Source: Acutalibacter sp. (lineage in GTDB: Bacteria > Bacillota > Clostridia > Oscillospirales > Acutalibacteraceae). Taken from it: a stretch of DNA of 55,283 nucleotides. Positions 1-8,966 of the stretch are shown one piece after another. Under the pieces are notes generated by a model, which worked only from the letters and a program-made list of their open reading frames with translations, did no database searches and was not told the DNA's origin. A program made the position numbers and the translations under genes. Every line of letters begins with the position of its first letter. Position 1 is the first letter of the stretch. Where the stretch lies: the NCBI GenBank assembly GCA_022511515.1, contig JAFLRP010000199.1, positions 1 through 55,283 of the forward strand, given 5' to 3'.

Positions 1-368
1 AGCACCAGAATGATAAAGGACGCCACCGGGATGGATTTGATTCCCCGGATCAAAGGGGCGGCCAGAGCCTTTATCACGGAAAATCGGGCAGCCAGCGCTG
101 CCAGCACCGTACCGCACAGCGCCGCCAGCAAAAAACCCAGCGTGATGCGGAGGAAAGAGAAACACACAGCGCTCCAAAATTCCCCGGTGGGCAAAAGCTC
201 CCAGAGCTTTTGCACCACCATGAGAGGGGAGACCAGCAGGATTTTTTGGTTCAGGTTCATGGCGGCGATTTGCCAAACGATCAGCCAAAAAGCCGCTGCC
301 AAGACGCCGGACAGTCTATCCGGGAAATGATGTTGCTTATCCGGCGTAGCTGTAGAAAAAGTCATCAT
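1..368 (-). CDS. ABC transporter permease, N-terminal part (runs off window)
   Basis: This is the inner-membrane permease of a binding-protein-dependent importer of the SsuC/TauC type, cut by the window edge after about 122 codons. The visible protein has a short cytoplasmic lead, a first membrane segment (LAAAFWLIVWQIAAM), and a second one in the region RITLGFLLAALCGTVLAALAA, followed by the start of the permease core. I chose the ATG at 366-368 (or the next codon): it overlaps the end of the binding-protein gene by 32 bases and has GGAGGA ten bases upstream. Translational coupling to the binding protein and an ATPase gene beyond the edge are expected but not seen. Substrate unknown. Confidence 0.8.
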   Translation of the reverse strand, partial: MMTFSTATPDKQHHFPDRLSGVLAAAFWLIVWQIAAMNLNQKILLVSPLMVVQKLWELLPTGEFWSAVCFSFLRITLGFLLAALCGTVLAALAARFSVIKALAAPLIRGIKSIPVASFIILV

Positions 369-1428
369 CGGGCATTGCTCCTCCGATCGCTTTGGGGTTC
401 TGCTCGAACAGGGTTTGGAGATAAGCGGAAAGTTTTTCTTTCATTTCCTGCCCGGCAATGAAGGTGATGTTGCACTTGGGCAGAGCCTGCTTTGCCACGG
501 CCTCCGGCACGATGTCAAATTTTCCAACCAGAGCGGCGGCTTCGTCCACATTTGAGTTTACATAATTCACAGAGGCTTCATACTTTTCCAGAAAATCTTT
601 GACCGTCTCCGGATTTTCCTCTACAAAGGCTTTCCTTGCCACGACCACGCCGGTGATGAGAGTGGCGGCATTTTCACTAGTGGAGGACAACTTTTCCCAT
701 TCCTCGTTGAGGTCCAGCGCCACGCGGATGGAGTCATCCTTCGTCTGCGCGGTGGTGAGGAAGGGCTGGGGCAGCATGGCTATGGCATTTTCTCCCGCCG
801 CCAGCGCCGCCACGCACTCGGAGTGTTCCGATTTCCACTCGATGGTCACATCGCTCTCCGGGTCAATGCCGTTTTGAGAGAGCAGGTAGTTGAGGGCGTA
901 TTCCGGCGTGGAGCCTTTGCCGCTGGAATAGATGGTCCTTCCCCGCAAGTCTTCCACAGAGTGAACGGTGTCGCCTTTTTCGGCTAAATACAGCACGCCC
1001 AAGGTGTTCACTGCCAGCACCTGGATCTGCCCCTCGGTGTTGTTGTACAGAACGCTGGCCAAATTGGCCGGCACAGCGGCGATGTCCAAATTTCCCTGGA
1101 CCAGTTGGGGCGTGATCTCATCGGCAGCGGCGGCAATGGTGAATTCAAACTGGGGGTCCTCCGCGTCCATGAGCTGCACCAGTCCCATGGCGGTGGGTCC
1201 TTTCAGAGCGGCGACCCGGGCCACAACGTCCGTCGGCGCGGGTTCCGGCTCGGATTCCACCGGTTCAGAAGAAACGGGCTCTGAGGAAACGGGTTCGGAC
1301 GAGGGCAAAGAGCTTTCTAACTTTGAGCTCTCAAGCTCTGAATTATCGGCGGCGGGCTCAGAAGTACCGCAACCGAACAGGGTCAGGCAGATGATCAAAA
1401 CCAAGGTGAGCGCAAAAAACTTTTTCAT
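337..1428 (-). CDS. ABC transporter substrate-binding lipoprotein (NMT1/SsuA-like)
   Basis: This is the extracytoplasmic solute receptor of the importer whose permease follows. Residues 1-20 are a lipoprotein signal ending LTLFGC, so Cys20 is the expected lipid anchor. A Ser/Glu/Pro-rich spacer with repeated SSEPV units runs to about residue 66. The rest resembles the NMT1/THI5 and sulfonate/nitrate/taurine periplasmic-binding fold, with features such as GRTIYSSGKGSTPEY. An AAGGAG ribosome site lies seven bases before the ATG. The gene lies 25 bases downstream of a Crp/Fnr-type regulator and probably shares its transcript. The ligand cannot be read from the sequence. Confidence 0.85.
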   Translation of the reverse strand: MKKFFALTLVLIICLTLFGCGTSEPAADNSELESSKLESSLPSSEPVSSEPVSSEPVESEPEPAPTDVVARVAALKGPTAMGLVQLMDAEDPQFEFTIAAAADEITPQLVQGNLDIAAVPANLASVLYNNTEGQIQVLAVNTLGVLYLAEKGDTVHSVEDLRGRTIYSSGKGSTPEYALNYLLSQNGIDPESDVTIEWKSEHSECVAALAAGENAIAMLPQPFLTTAQTKDDSIRVALDLNEEWEKLSSTSENAATLITGVVVARKAFVEENPETVKDFLEKYEASVNYVNSNVDEAAALVGKFDIVPEAVAKQALPKCNITFIAGQEMKEKLSAYLQTLFEQNPKAIGGAMPDDDFFYSYAG

Positions 1429-1453
1429 GCAAAAAATCTCCTTTTTGTTTCCG

Positions 1454-2131
1454 TCAATTCAAATCTAAAAGGCGGAAAAAATTTTTTCGGTATTCCAGGA
1501 GCCCCTCCGCCTTCATGCGGGAAAGCTCTCGGGATAGGGCAGTCCTGTCCACGTTCAGGTAGCCTGCCATGGCTTCCCTGTCCAGCGGAATGGTGAATTC
1601 CCGGCTGCCCCGTTCCCTTGCCATGTGCCGCAGGTACACAGTCACCTTTTCCCGGACGCTTCGGCGCACCAGACAGTCGATGCGGTCATTGAGAGAAAGG
1701 GATTTTTGCGCCGTGCAGGCAAGGAAATTTCTGGTCAGAAGGCTGTGCTCCGGACAGTTTTTCGAGCAGGGGGAGAGCAGGGCGGATACCGGGAAAAACA
1801 GGGCGGACAGGTCCGTTCTGGCTTGTACGAACATGGGGCAGATCTGTCCGGGGCTGGAGGCCACCAGAATGCCCACAAAACCGCCGGGCTCGATGGAAGT
1901 CAGAATCAGGGGTTCTCCCTGGCCGTCCACTCTCATGGAAGCCGCGTCTCCGGAAAGCACCAGTCCCACTTCGCTTACGGTGTCCCCCTGCCGCAGGAGA
2001 AAATCCCCGGCGGGGAAATTTACCCGGCGGGCGGGAAGACAATTCAGCATCGAGATTAGCTTGTCCTGAGAAATGCCCAAAAACAAGCCGGAATGCTCCA
2101 CGGCCAGCATTTCTTTTGCCGTCAGCTCCAT
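1454..2131 (-). CDS. Crp/Fnr-family transcriptional regulator
   Basis: A 225-residue DNA-binding regulator with an N-terminal cyclic-nucleotide-binding-like beta-roll (about 20-130) and a C-terminal winged helix (region NVDRTALSRELSRMKAEG). Several Cys lie in the effector half (PCSKNC, LACTAQ), so redox or Fe-S sensing is possible but unproven. Ribosome site AAGAGGTG precedes the ATG. It is the first gene of an operon with the ABC binding protein and permease, so it likely controls that transporter. A perfect 14-base palindrome between its promoter and start suggests autoregulation. Effector and substrate are not identifiable. Confidence 0.85.
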   Translation of the reverse strand: MELTAKEMLAVEHSGLFLGISQDKLISMLNCLPARRVNFPAGDFLLRQGDTVSEVGLVLSGDAASMRVDGQGEPLILTSIEPGGFVGILVASSPGQICPMFVQARTDLSALFFPVSALLSPCSKNCPEHSLLTRNFLACTAQKSLSLNDRIDCLVRRSVREKVTVYLRHMARERGSREFTIPLDREAMAGYLNVDRTALSRELSRMKAEGLLEYRKNFFRLLDLN

Positions 2132-2156
2132 GGGTCACCTCTTTTCCGAAAATTTC

Positions 2157-2170
2157 GTTGCCATGGCAAC
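2157..2170. promoter_or_regulatory. Palindromic operator, probable Crp/Fnr-family site
   Basis: GTTGCCATGGCAAC is a perfect 14-base palindrome located about 10-25 bases downstream of the expected transcription start of the Crp/Fnr-type gene. The position fits a repressing autoregulatory site. Assignment to this regulator is inference from symmetry and proximity. Confidence 0.6.
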
Positions 2171-2187
2171 ATTTTTGGAACAGCACT

Positions 2188-2216
2188 ATCATAGCACACC
2201 TCTGAGAAAAATGCAA
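2188..2216 (-). promoter_or_regulatory. Sigma-A promoter of the regulator/ABC operon
   Basis: On the minus strand: -35 TTGCAT (2211-2216), a 17-base spacer and -10 TATGAT (2188-2193). Confidence 0.7.
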
Positions 2217-2251
2217 GCGGAAAAACGGCGAGGCGTCACCTCACCGCTTTC

Positions 2252-2290
2252 TAAAAAGAAAAGCAGAGCGAATTTCGCTCTGCTTCTTTT
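2252..2290 (-). terminator. Intrinsic terminator of rubrerythrin gene
   Basis: Ten-base arms AAGCAGAGCG / CGCTCTGCTT around a 5-base loop, followed on the minus strand by a T-rich tract (TTCTTTTTAG). It lies just past the rubrerythrin stop codon. Confidence 0.8.
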
Positions 2291-2305
2291 GCTTTACGAT
2301 ATAAC

Positions 2306-2845
2306 TTAATAGTTCTCTGCCTTGATGCGGAAATAGGACTGGGGATGGGCGCACACGGGGCAGACTTCCGGGGCTTTCTGGCCGATGACGATGTGCCCGC
2401 AGTTGCCGCACTGCCAAATGGTGTCGCCGTCTCTGGAGAACACGATGCCCTCCTCGATGTTCTTCACCAGCTTCAGATACCGCTCCTCGTGCTCCTTTTC
2501 GATCTTGGCCACGCCCTCAAACAGGTCGGCGATCTGATCAAAGCCTTCCTCACGGGCGGTCTTGGCGAAACCGGCATACATGTCGGTCCACTCGTAATTT
2601 TCGCCGGCGGCGGCGTCCTTCAAATTGTCCACCGTGTCGCCGATGCCGCCGTGCAGGAGTTTGAACCACAGTTTCGCGTGCTCTTTCTCGTTTGCGGCGG
2701 TCTCCTCAAAGATTTCGGCGATCTGGACATAGCCGTCCTTTCTCGCTTTAGAGGCGTAGTAGGTGTACTTGTTTCTGGCCTGGGATTCACCGGCAAAGGC
2801 GGTGAGCAGATTGGCCTCAGTCTTGCTGCCCTTCAATTCTGCCAT
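2306..2845 (-). CDS. rbr: Rubrerythrin
   Basis: A cytoplasmic non-haem iron peroxidase that reduces hydrogen peroxide in anaerobes. The 179 residues comprise a ferritin-like four-helix diiron domain (about 1-140) with the iron-binding EKEH motifs ([16 protein letters not shown]). A C-terminal rubredoxin-like domain follows, with two CxxC knuckles (WQCGNCG and CPVCAH). Length and domain order are those of classical rubrerythrin. AGGAGGA precedes the ATG. It is monocistronic, with its own promoter and terminator. It indicates an organism adapted to low oxygen. Confidence 0.95.
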   Translation of the reverse strand: MAELKGSKTEANLLTAFAGESQARNKYTYYASKARKDGYVQIAEIFEETAANEKEHAKLWFKLLHGGIGDTVDNLKDAAAGENYEWTDMYAGFAKTAREEGFDQIADLFEGVAKIEKEHEERYLKLVKNIEEGIVFSRDGDTIWQCGNCGHIVIGQKAPEVCPVCAHPQSYFRIKAENY

Positions 2846-2890
2846 GGGTAATTCCTCCTGATATGATAATTTTTGGTGGAGCTTTCTTTA

Positions 2891-2919
2891 ATAATATATA
2901 GGGTGGCTCTGAAAGTCAA
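2891..2919 (-). promoter_or_regulatory. Sigma-A promoter of rubrerythrin
   Basis: Minus strand -35 TTGACT (2914-2919), 17-base spacer, -10 TATTAT (2891-2896). No clear PerR-type box was seen. Confidence 0.75.
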
Positions 2920-2976
2920 GGGAAATTGGAAATTATTCTCATTTTTAGATTTTCCGGCAAGCTTCCATTTCGGCAG

Positions 2977-3005
2977 TTGAAAACTTTGCCATTTGGCGGT
3001 ATACT
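2977..3005 (+). promoter_or_regulatory. Sigma-A promoter of zinc-ribbon/AI-2E operon
   Basis: -35 TTGAAA (2977-2982), 17-base spacer, -10 TATACT (3000-3005). The -10 is embedded in an inverted repeat at 2999-3020. Confidence 0.75.
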
Positions 3006-3020
3006 AAACTGATAGTATAC
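2999..3020. promoter_or_regulatory. Inverted repeat over the -10, candidate operator
   Basis: GTATACT (2999-3005) and AGTATAC (3014-3020) are perfect complementary 7-base arms separated by 8 bases. They cover the -10 and start region of the operon promoter, as expected of a repressor site. The binding protein is unknown. Confidence 0.5.
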
Positions 3021-3058
3021 AAAAAAGTAATAGAGAAAAAATTAGGGGTGACGCAAAT

Positions 3059-3451
3059 ATGTGGTGGAGACTGCAGCGGTTTTTATACGGCCGGTACGGC
3101 ACGGACCAGCTCAATCTGATGCTGCTGATTCTGGGAGTAGTATTGACCCTTTTTGGCCGCCTATACTTCGGCCTTTTATATCTGGCAGGGGACGGGCTGT
3201 TTCTCTGGGCGCTGTTCCGGACGCTTTCCAGAAACATTCCTGCCCGACAGCGGGAGAATCAGAAATTTCTCCGCCTTTCCGCTCCTGTGAGGAGCTGGAC
3301 TTCTCTGCAAATTCGGCGCTTTCGGGAGAGGAAGCAGTACAAATATTTCCGCTGCCCGGTGTGTAAGCAGCAGCTCCGCGCGCCTAGGGGCAGGGGGAAA
3401 ATCGAAGTGACCTGCCAAAAATGCCGCCATGTGTTTCAGACAAAGACTTGA
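3059..3451 (+). CDS. Membrane protein with C-terminal zinc ribbon
   Basis: A 130-residue protein of unknown function. Residues about 16-55 form two membrane segments (LMLLILGVVLTLFG and LYFGLLYLAGDGLFLWALF). A basic stretch follows (RQRENQKF, RRFRERKQYKYF). The C-terminus is a four-cysteine zinc ribbon, CPVCKQQ then CQKC about 20 residues later. The gene follows its own promoter and is 30 bases upstream of the AI-2E-family transporter, so the two are probably co-transcribed. The zinc ribbon facing the cytoplasm could bind RNA or protein; that is inference. Confidence 0.75.
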   Translation: MWWRLQRFLYGRYGTDQLNLMLLILGVVLTLFGRLYFGLLYLAGDGLFLWALFRTLSRNIPARQRENQKFLRLSAPVRSWTSLQIRRFRERKQYKYFRCPVCKQQLRAPRGRGKIEVTCQKCRHVFQTKT

Positions 3452-3481
3452 TTTCAGCTTTGAGACGAAGAGGAGAACGAT

Positions 3482-4726
3482 ATGAAACTGAAAGACGTCA
3501 AAAGTGATTTGAGAAAAGAAAAAGGGATGCTGTACACCGGGGCAGTGCTGCTGGTACTGGCGGCGGTGCTGTTCTTAATTGTGCAGCGATTCGGCACGGT
3601 GATGAGCTGGGTGCAGGTGCTGTTCAGCGCGCTGACCCCTGTGTTCTGCGGCATTATCATTGCCTATATCCTCAATGTATTTGTCCACTTCTTCGAGGAC
3701 TTTTTATTCAAGCCCTTCTCCAAAAGCAAGAGCAAGCTGTGGAGCAAGGCAAAGCGTCCGCTGGCGATATTGCTGGCGTATCTGGTGGTGATTTTGTTCA
3801 TTCTGTTCGTCACCTGTTTTATCATTCCCGGTTTGGTGGAATCATTGCAGGTGCTGGCGGTGACGGCCCAGGAGACCGTTCCTGTCTATGTGAACAATCT
3901 TGTCAGGCAGGTCACGGAATTCGCCCAGAAGAACGACTTGACCTTTGTGCAGGATTTCTTAAAGAGCTTTAACTGGAGTTCCCTGTTCTCCAATGTGACC
4001 AAGGTGACTACCGATTTCCTCTCGTCCCTCGTCAGCGTCACAGTGAATGTGGCCTCCGGCGTGTTCACCTTCGTGATGGGCTTCATTTTCTCCATCTACA
4101 TGCTGTTCGGTAAGGAGAAGCTTCTGCGGGGCGTGAGGTCCGCCCTGCTGGCCTACCTGCCGGAAAAGGCTGCCGGGCGGGTCTCCCGGGTGGCAGCAAT
4201 GGCCAATCAGGTGTTCTTTTCCTTTATCCGCGGTCAATTCTTGGAATGTGTGATTTTGGGTTCCCTATGCTACATCGGCATGAGCATTCTGGGGCTGGAC
4301 TACGCCCTGCTGATCTCCTCCATCGTGGCGCTGGGGGCGCTGATTCCCATTTTAGGAGCGTATATCGGCTGCATCTCCGGCGTGATCGTTTTGCTGCTGG
4401 TGCACCCTCTGGACGCCTTGATTTTCCTGATTTTTCTCTTGTGTCTCCAGCAGTTGGAGGGAAATCTCATTTACCCCCGGGTGGTGGGGTCGTCCATCGG
4501 GCTTCCCCCGGTGTGGACGTTGTTTGCCGTGCTGTTCTGGGGCAGTGTGTTGGGCATTTCCGGCATCTTGATCGGCACGCCTACCACGGCGGTGATTTAC
4601 CGGCTGTTCCGGTCCTCGGTTTATGAAAGACTGCGGGCGAAAGAGATCGACTCTCAGGCGCCCTGTCCTGTCGGAGCCGCTTCCGCCGAAAGTGGCGAGA
4701 ACGGGAAAAAGCCGGAAAATGAATAA
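3482..4726 (+). CDS. AI-2E family transporter
   Basis: A 414-residue polytopic membrane protein of the AI-2E exporter/TerC-like (PF01594) family. About eight hydrophobic segments can be seen; the conserved C-terminal half has GQFLECVILGSLCYIGMSI, GALIPILGAYIG and QQLEGNLIYPRVVG, typical of the family. Ribosome site GAGGAG lies nine bases before the ATG. It is second gene after the zinc-ribbon membrane protein. Family members export small molecules or sodium; the actual substrate is not evident. The gene is followed by a strong bidirectional terminator. Confidence 0.88.
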   Translation: MKLKDVKSDLRKEKGMLYTGAVLLVLAAVLFLIVQRFGTVMSWVQVLFSALTPVFCGIIIAYILNVFVHFFEDFLFKPFSKSKSKLWSKAKRPLAILLAYLVVILFILFVTCFIIPGLVESLQVLAVTAQETVPVYVNNLVRQVTEFAQKNDLTFVQDFLKSFNWSSLFSNVTKVTTDFLSSLVSVTVNVASGVFTFVMGFIFSIYMLFGKEKLLRGVRSALLAYLPEKAAGRVSRVAAMANQVFFSFIRGQFLECVILGSLCYIGMSILGLDYALLISSIVALGALIPILGAYIGCISGVIVLLLVHPLDALIFLIFLLCLQQLEGNLIYPRVVGSSIGLPPVWTLFAVLFWGSVLGISGILIGTPTTAVIYRLFRSSVYERLRAKEIDSQAPCPVGAASAESGENGKKPENE

Positions 4727-4730
4727 GGAA

Positions 4731-4770
4731 AAAATCCCCGGACGGCGAATGAACCGTCCGGGGTGCTTTT
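4731..4770. terminator. Bidirectional intrinsic terminator
   Basis: Ten-base arms CCCCGGACGG / CCGTCCGGGG (4736-4745, 4754-4763) with T-runs on both sides. It separates the convergent AI-2E transporter and SLH protein genes. Confidence 0.85.
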
Positions 4771-4779
4771 TGTTTCGTG

Positions 4780-7700
4780 TCACTGTTCCAGATACCGCAT
4801 GAGCATGGAGGCTGCTTCGGCGCGGGTGGATTTTCCGCCCGGGTCGAGGATGCCGTTGCCCTTGCCGCTGACGATACCCTTCTCCAGCGCCCAGCGCAGA
4901 GCGATCTCCGCGTAGGAGCTGACCTTGCCGCTGTCCGTGAATCCGGCGAAGCTGCCCGAGGTTCCCGGGCTGCCGGCATAGCGCCAGAGAATCGCCGCCA
5001 ACTGCTCCCGGGTGATGGGAGAATTGGGCGAGAAGGTGGTGGAAGTCGTGCCCGCTACCACGTTATTCTCATAGGCCCACATGACTGCCTGATAGTAGTA
5101 CTGGTTCGTCGGCACATCTTTAAAGGGATTGTAGCCCAGCGTGGATTTGGGAGAACCTGCGGAGCGCCAGAGGATGGTCACCAGCATGGCACGGGTCAAG
5201 GTGGTGTTGGGGGAGAATTCCGTGGCGCTTGTGCCGCTCATGAGCCCCTTGCTGATCACGTAGTCCGTGGCCTTGTGGTACCATTTCGTATTGTCCAGAT
5301 CGATAAACTTCCTGCTGGGGCAATTCGCGCCGCCGTCGCACTCCTCGGGTGCGGGAGCAGGACCGGGATCGGGGTTCGGTCCGGGACCGGGATTCGGGTT
5401 GGGGTTGGGATTGGGATTGCTGGGCTTTCCGGCGCAACCGGAGCACTTGCAGGAGCTGCCGGAGCAATCGCCGGTGCAGGTGCATTTGCTGCTGTCGCAG
5501 TTCTTGCAGGTGCAGCCGGGATGGCCGTTATCGTACTCGTGTTCGGCATTCGTTCTGAGAATGGGACGTATGTCGTTTTCATCCGTGCTCATGCCCCATA
5601 TTTCGGTGAAATCCCAGTTTACAAAGGTGCTTCTGTCGGCAAGCTGAGCTTTCGTTTTGCTCTCTGCCTGACCGGCGGTGTCTTTTCCGTTGACGCCGCC
5701 GGCGGCTGAGTCTTCCAGATAGTAGCAGCGTGTCATTTCACCGCCGTTATAGCCTGTAATGCCGCCAACATATTTGTTATTGGCGCCGGTCACTTTGCCA
5801 ATGCTGTAGCAATTCTCCACCGTACCTCCCAGACCTGCCAGTCCCACGATGCCGCCCACATAATCCTGCGCTGCGGAATTTCCGTTGGAATCAACGCTTT
5901 CTCCGGTGGCGGTGATATCGCCGGTATTGTAGCAATTTTTGATCATGCCTCTGCTCTGTCCCGCAATACCGCCTGCGCCGAAGCTGGTGCATGTGACGCT
6001 GCCGGTATTGTAGCAGCGCTCCACACTGCCTGAATCGGCAATATTTCCCACAATGCCGCCGATTGCCAGTCTGCCGGATACCGTGGCGGTATTGCGGCAA
6101 TTTGTCACCGTGCCGGTGTTTTCTCCCACAATGCCGCCCAAAAAGCCCGCGCCGATGAGCGAACCGGAATAGCTGCAGTTTTCCACAGAACCCGCGTTAT
6201 ATCCCACAATGCCCCCGATTCGGGCGGAGCCGGAGATGGAACCGCTCACATCCAGATTTTTCAGGGAGCCGCCTTCGTCCACATAGCCAAACAAGCCCCG
6301 GTAGATGCTGTGGGTTACATTGGTCGCTTCATTGATAGAAAGGCCGGTGATTTCGTACCCGCCGCCGTCGAAGGTACCGGTAAATTTATTGCTGTCGTTT
6401 CCGATGGGCTTCCAATTGCCGACTTCCTCGCCGCACAGCTCGGACAGGTCCACGTCCTCGGTCATCAGGAACTGTGCGCCCCAATCGGTTTCTGTGTCCG
6501 CCAGCTCCTTGAGATGTGCCGCAGCCGCGATGATGTAGGGGTCGCCCTTCACACCCGTGCCGCCGCCGTATTTCCGGCCTTCCGGGTCCTCGGGAGTTTC
6601 GTCATACGGAAGCTCCGGGACAGCTCTGAGAACGGGACGAATGTCGCCCTCCTCCGTACTCATGCCCCAAATGGAGTTGAAATTCCAATCGATAAAGGTA
6701 TTTCTGTCGGCAAGCTCTTCCGCCGTGATGGGCTCGGCATGGCCGGCCTCGTCTTCGCCGTTAATGCCGCCCGCGGCGGTGTTCTCCAGATAGTAGCAGT
6801 TTGTCACGTTTTCTTTTGCAGGTCTGTTTGTATAACCGCTGAAACCTACGATACTGCCACAAGCTTCTTTGGCGCTTACCTTGCCGATATTGTAGCAATT
6901 CGTCACGGTCGAAGTCGCTGTAGATCCTACATTGGAAGAGTAATTGAGATATCCCGTAATTCCGCCAACATCTTGATCGCCGGTTATCGTGCCGGTGTTG
7001 TAGCAGTTTTTTGTATTCGTCGTTTTTTGACCGGATTGGCCCATAATGCCGCCGACGCCTCTGTTGCCGGTCACGGCTGCGGTGTTATAACAATTCTCTA
7101 CCGTACAGTCAGAGCCTAGGCCTACAATTCCCCCGATGTATCTGCCTCCTGTCACGGTACCGGTGTTGTAGCAGTTTGATATTCTGCCAATAACCATTCC
7201 GGCTATGCCGCCGACCATACCTCCGCCGGCTGTTTCAGTGGCAATATTGTACACACTACCGGAATGGTAGCAGTTTTCTATTGTACCGATTACAGTACTT
7301 GCAATTCCGCCGACGCCTGTTATGCCGCCGGTTACATCGCCGATAAAATAGCAGTTTCGAATGGTACCTTCGATTCTTGACACAATGCCGCCGGTCATAT
7401 CCTTGCCTGTCACAGAACCGTCAACAATGCCGAAATTTTGGAGAATTCCTTCTTCGGTCACCGCGATGAACATACCAACATTGGTTTCACTGTTAATATA
7501 AAGCCCGATAATATCGTGTCCGTCGCCGTCAAAGGTTCCCGAAAAAGACTTGATCGGCTCCCAGCTTTCGCCGCCCTCGTGATATTTTACGGACATATCG
7601 ATATCTGCCGTCAGTTTGCCGGAAATGCCGCCGTTACCGCCGTTCACCTGGCCCCGGAACCATTCCAGTGTCGGGAGATCGGGAATCAGATAGGTGCCGT

Positions 7701-8895
7701 CTGTATCCTGAATCAAGCTTTCCGGATTGCTCCGCAGCACCGGGCGCTCCGCCAAAATACCGTTTGCCCAGATATCGCTGTCAAAGCCCGCAAAATTGGT
7801 CAGGTCTTTGAATTGCTCTGCGGTAAGCTTTTCCGCCTGACCGGTCACATCCGCGCCGCCGATTCCGCCGCTGGCGGTGCTATCAAGATAATAGCAGTTT
7901 CTTATGGATGCGTTCACGTTATCGGGTGAAATGCCGCCGATCATCTCTTCGCCGGACACCTTTCCAAAATTGTAGCAGCTTTCCACCACACCGCCGGTGC
8001 GGTTGTCTCCTGCCACGCCGCCGCTCCAATCATGGGCGGTCACTTCACCGGTATTATAGCAGTTGCGCACGACAGCGGAATTGGAATTACTCCCAACGAC
8101 GCCGCCGATCGTTTCATTACCGCTGGTGTTGGGTCCATCCACCTGACTAAATCCGGATACCTTCCCGGTATTGTAGCAGCATTCCACGATGCCGGATTCC
8201 GTGTCGTATTTATCGTTGTTGCCCACCACACCTCCGGCTATTGTGGCGCCTGTTACCTCACCGGCATTGCGGCAGTTCCGCACCGTGCCGGTATTCCATC
8301 CCACCACGCCACCGGTGCCGATGACGCCCTTGATCAAGCCCTCGGTATGGTAACAGTTTTCCACAGTGCCGCCTGAATTATCTCCCACAACAGCACCGAC
8401 GCCCATAACGCCTGTCACCGTGCCGTCTACGCCGAGATTTTTTACTGTGCCGCCCTCTTCCAGCAGGCCGAAGAGACCCGCACTGCTGTCGCTGTACTGA
8501 TCTATGGCCACGAAGCTGTCAACATTCGCATAGATCGACAGTTCGGTGATCTTGTGATTGCCGCCGTCAAAAATGCCCCGAAACGGATGCTCGTTCTGGG
8601 AATCGGTTACGCCGCCAATGGGCGTCCAGTTCTTGCCGCCGATCACAGGAAAAATCGACAGGTCGATATCCTGCGTCAGCAGGAAATAAGTATTTGCGCA
8701 AGCGTTTCCGCCGTTCACCGTGTCCGCCAGCGTTTTCAACTCCTCTGCGGACGTGATGAGATAGGGGCTTTCCTCCGTGCCCTCGCCGCCGCCGTACCTG
8801 CCGGAGGTCACATCCCCTGCGGCCATCGCCGACACAGGCAGACAGCCCACCAGCAGGAGCGCCGCGAGCAGCATGGACAAAAATCTCTTCTTCAT
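4780..8895 (-). CDS. GLUG-repeat S-layer-homology surface protein
   Basis: A 1,371-residue secreted surface protein. Residues 1-26 are a signal peptide (cleavage probably after VSAMA). Three large homologous blocks start near residues 31, 398 and 773; the first and third open with YGGG-type sequence and a stretch on LADT. All three are built from many GLUG-type units (GGIVG followed by NCYNTG), which fold as a beta-helix. Residues about 1118-1160 are Cys-rich (CTCKNC, CTCTGDC), followed by an Asn/Pro/Gly linker. Three SLH domains (about 1197-1371, ending each in TREQ/TRAE motifs) anchor it to the wall. AAAGGAG precedes the ATG. It is a monocistronic gene. An adhesin or matrix role is inference. 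Confidence 0.9.
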   Translation of the reverse strand: MKKRFLSMLLAALLLVGCLPVSAMAAGDVTSGRYGGGEGTEESPYLITSAEELKTLADTVNGGNACANTYFLLTQDIDLSIFPVIGGKNWTPIGGVTDSQNEHPFRGIFDGGNHKITELSIYANVDSFVAIDQYSDSSAGLFGLLEEGGTVKNLGVDGTVTGVMGVGAVVGDNSGGTVENCYHTEGLIKGVIGTGGVVGWNTGTVRNCRNAGEVTGATIAGGVVGNNDKYDTESGIVECCYNTGKVSGFSQVDGPNTSGNETIGGVVGSNSNSAVVRNCYNTGEVTAHDWSGGVAGDNRTGGVVESCYNFGKVSGEEMIGGISPDNVNASIRNCYYLDSTASGGIGGADVTGQAEKLTAEQFKDLTNFAGFDSDIWANGILAERPVLRSNPESLIQDTDGTYLIPDLPTLEWFRGQVNGGNGGISGKLTADIDMSVKYHEGGESWEPIKSFSGTFDGDGHDIIGLYINSETNVGMFIAVTEEGILQNFGIVDGSVTGKDMTGGIVSRIEGTIRNCYFIGDVTGGITGVGGIASTVIGTIENCYHSGSVYNIATETAGGGMVGGIAGMVIGRISNCYNTGTVTGGRYIGGIVGLGSDCTVENCYNTAAVTGNRGVGGIMGQSGQKTTNTKNCYNTGTITGDQDVGGITGYLNYSSNVGSTATSTVTNCYNIGKVSAKEACGSIVGFSGYTNRPAKENVTNCYYLENTAAGGINGEDEAGHAEPITAEELADRNTFIDWNFNSIWGMSTEEGDIRPVLRAVPELPYDETPEDPEGRKYGGGTGVKGDPYIIAAAAHLKELADTETDWGAQFLMTEDVDLSELCGEEVGNWKPIGNDSNKFTGTFDGGGYEITGLSINEATNVTHSIYRGLFGYVDEGGSLKNLDVSGSISGSARIGGIVGYNAGSVENCSYSGSLIGAGFLGGIVGENTGTVTNCRNTATVSGRLAIGGIVGNIADSGSVERCYNTGSVTCTSFGAGGIAGQSRGMIKNCYNTGDITATGESVDSNGNSAAQDYVGGIVGLAGLGGTVENCYSIGKVTGANNKYVGGITGYNGGEMTRCYYLEDSAAGGVNGKDTAGQAESKTKAQLADRSTFVNWDFTEIWGMSTDENDIRPILRTNAEHEYDNGHPGCTCKNCDSSKCTCTGDCSGSSCKCSGCAGKPSNPNPNPNPNPGPGPNPDPGPAPAPEECDGGANCPSRKFIDLDNTKWYHKATDYVISKGLMSGTSATEFSPNTTLTRAMLVTILWRSAGSPKSTLGYNPFKDVPTNQYYYQAVMWAYENNVVAGTTSTTFSPNSPITREQLAAILWRYAGSPGTSGSFAGFTDSGKVSSYAEIALRWALEKGIVSGKGNGILDPGGKSTRAEAASMLMRYLEQ

Positions 8896-8938
8896 ACGAA
8901 AAACTCCTTTCTTTTTTCAGAAAGCATGGTATGGAAAT

Positions 8939-8966
8939 ATTGTAGCACAAATTTTTCCTTTTGCAA
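8939..8966 (-). promoter_or_regulatory. Sigma-A promoter of GLUG/SLH gene
   Basis: Minus strand -35 TTGCAA (8961-8966), 16-base spacer, -10 TACAAT (8939-8944), about 45 bases before the start codon. Confidence 0.65.
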
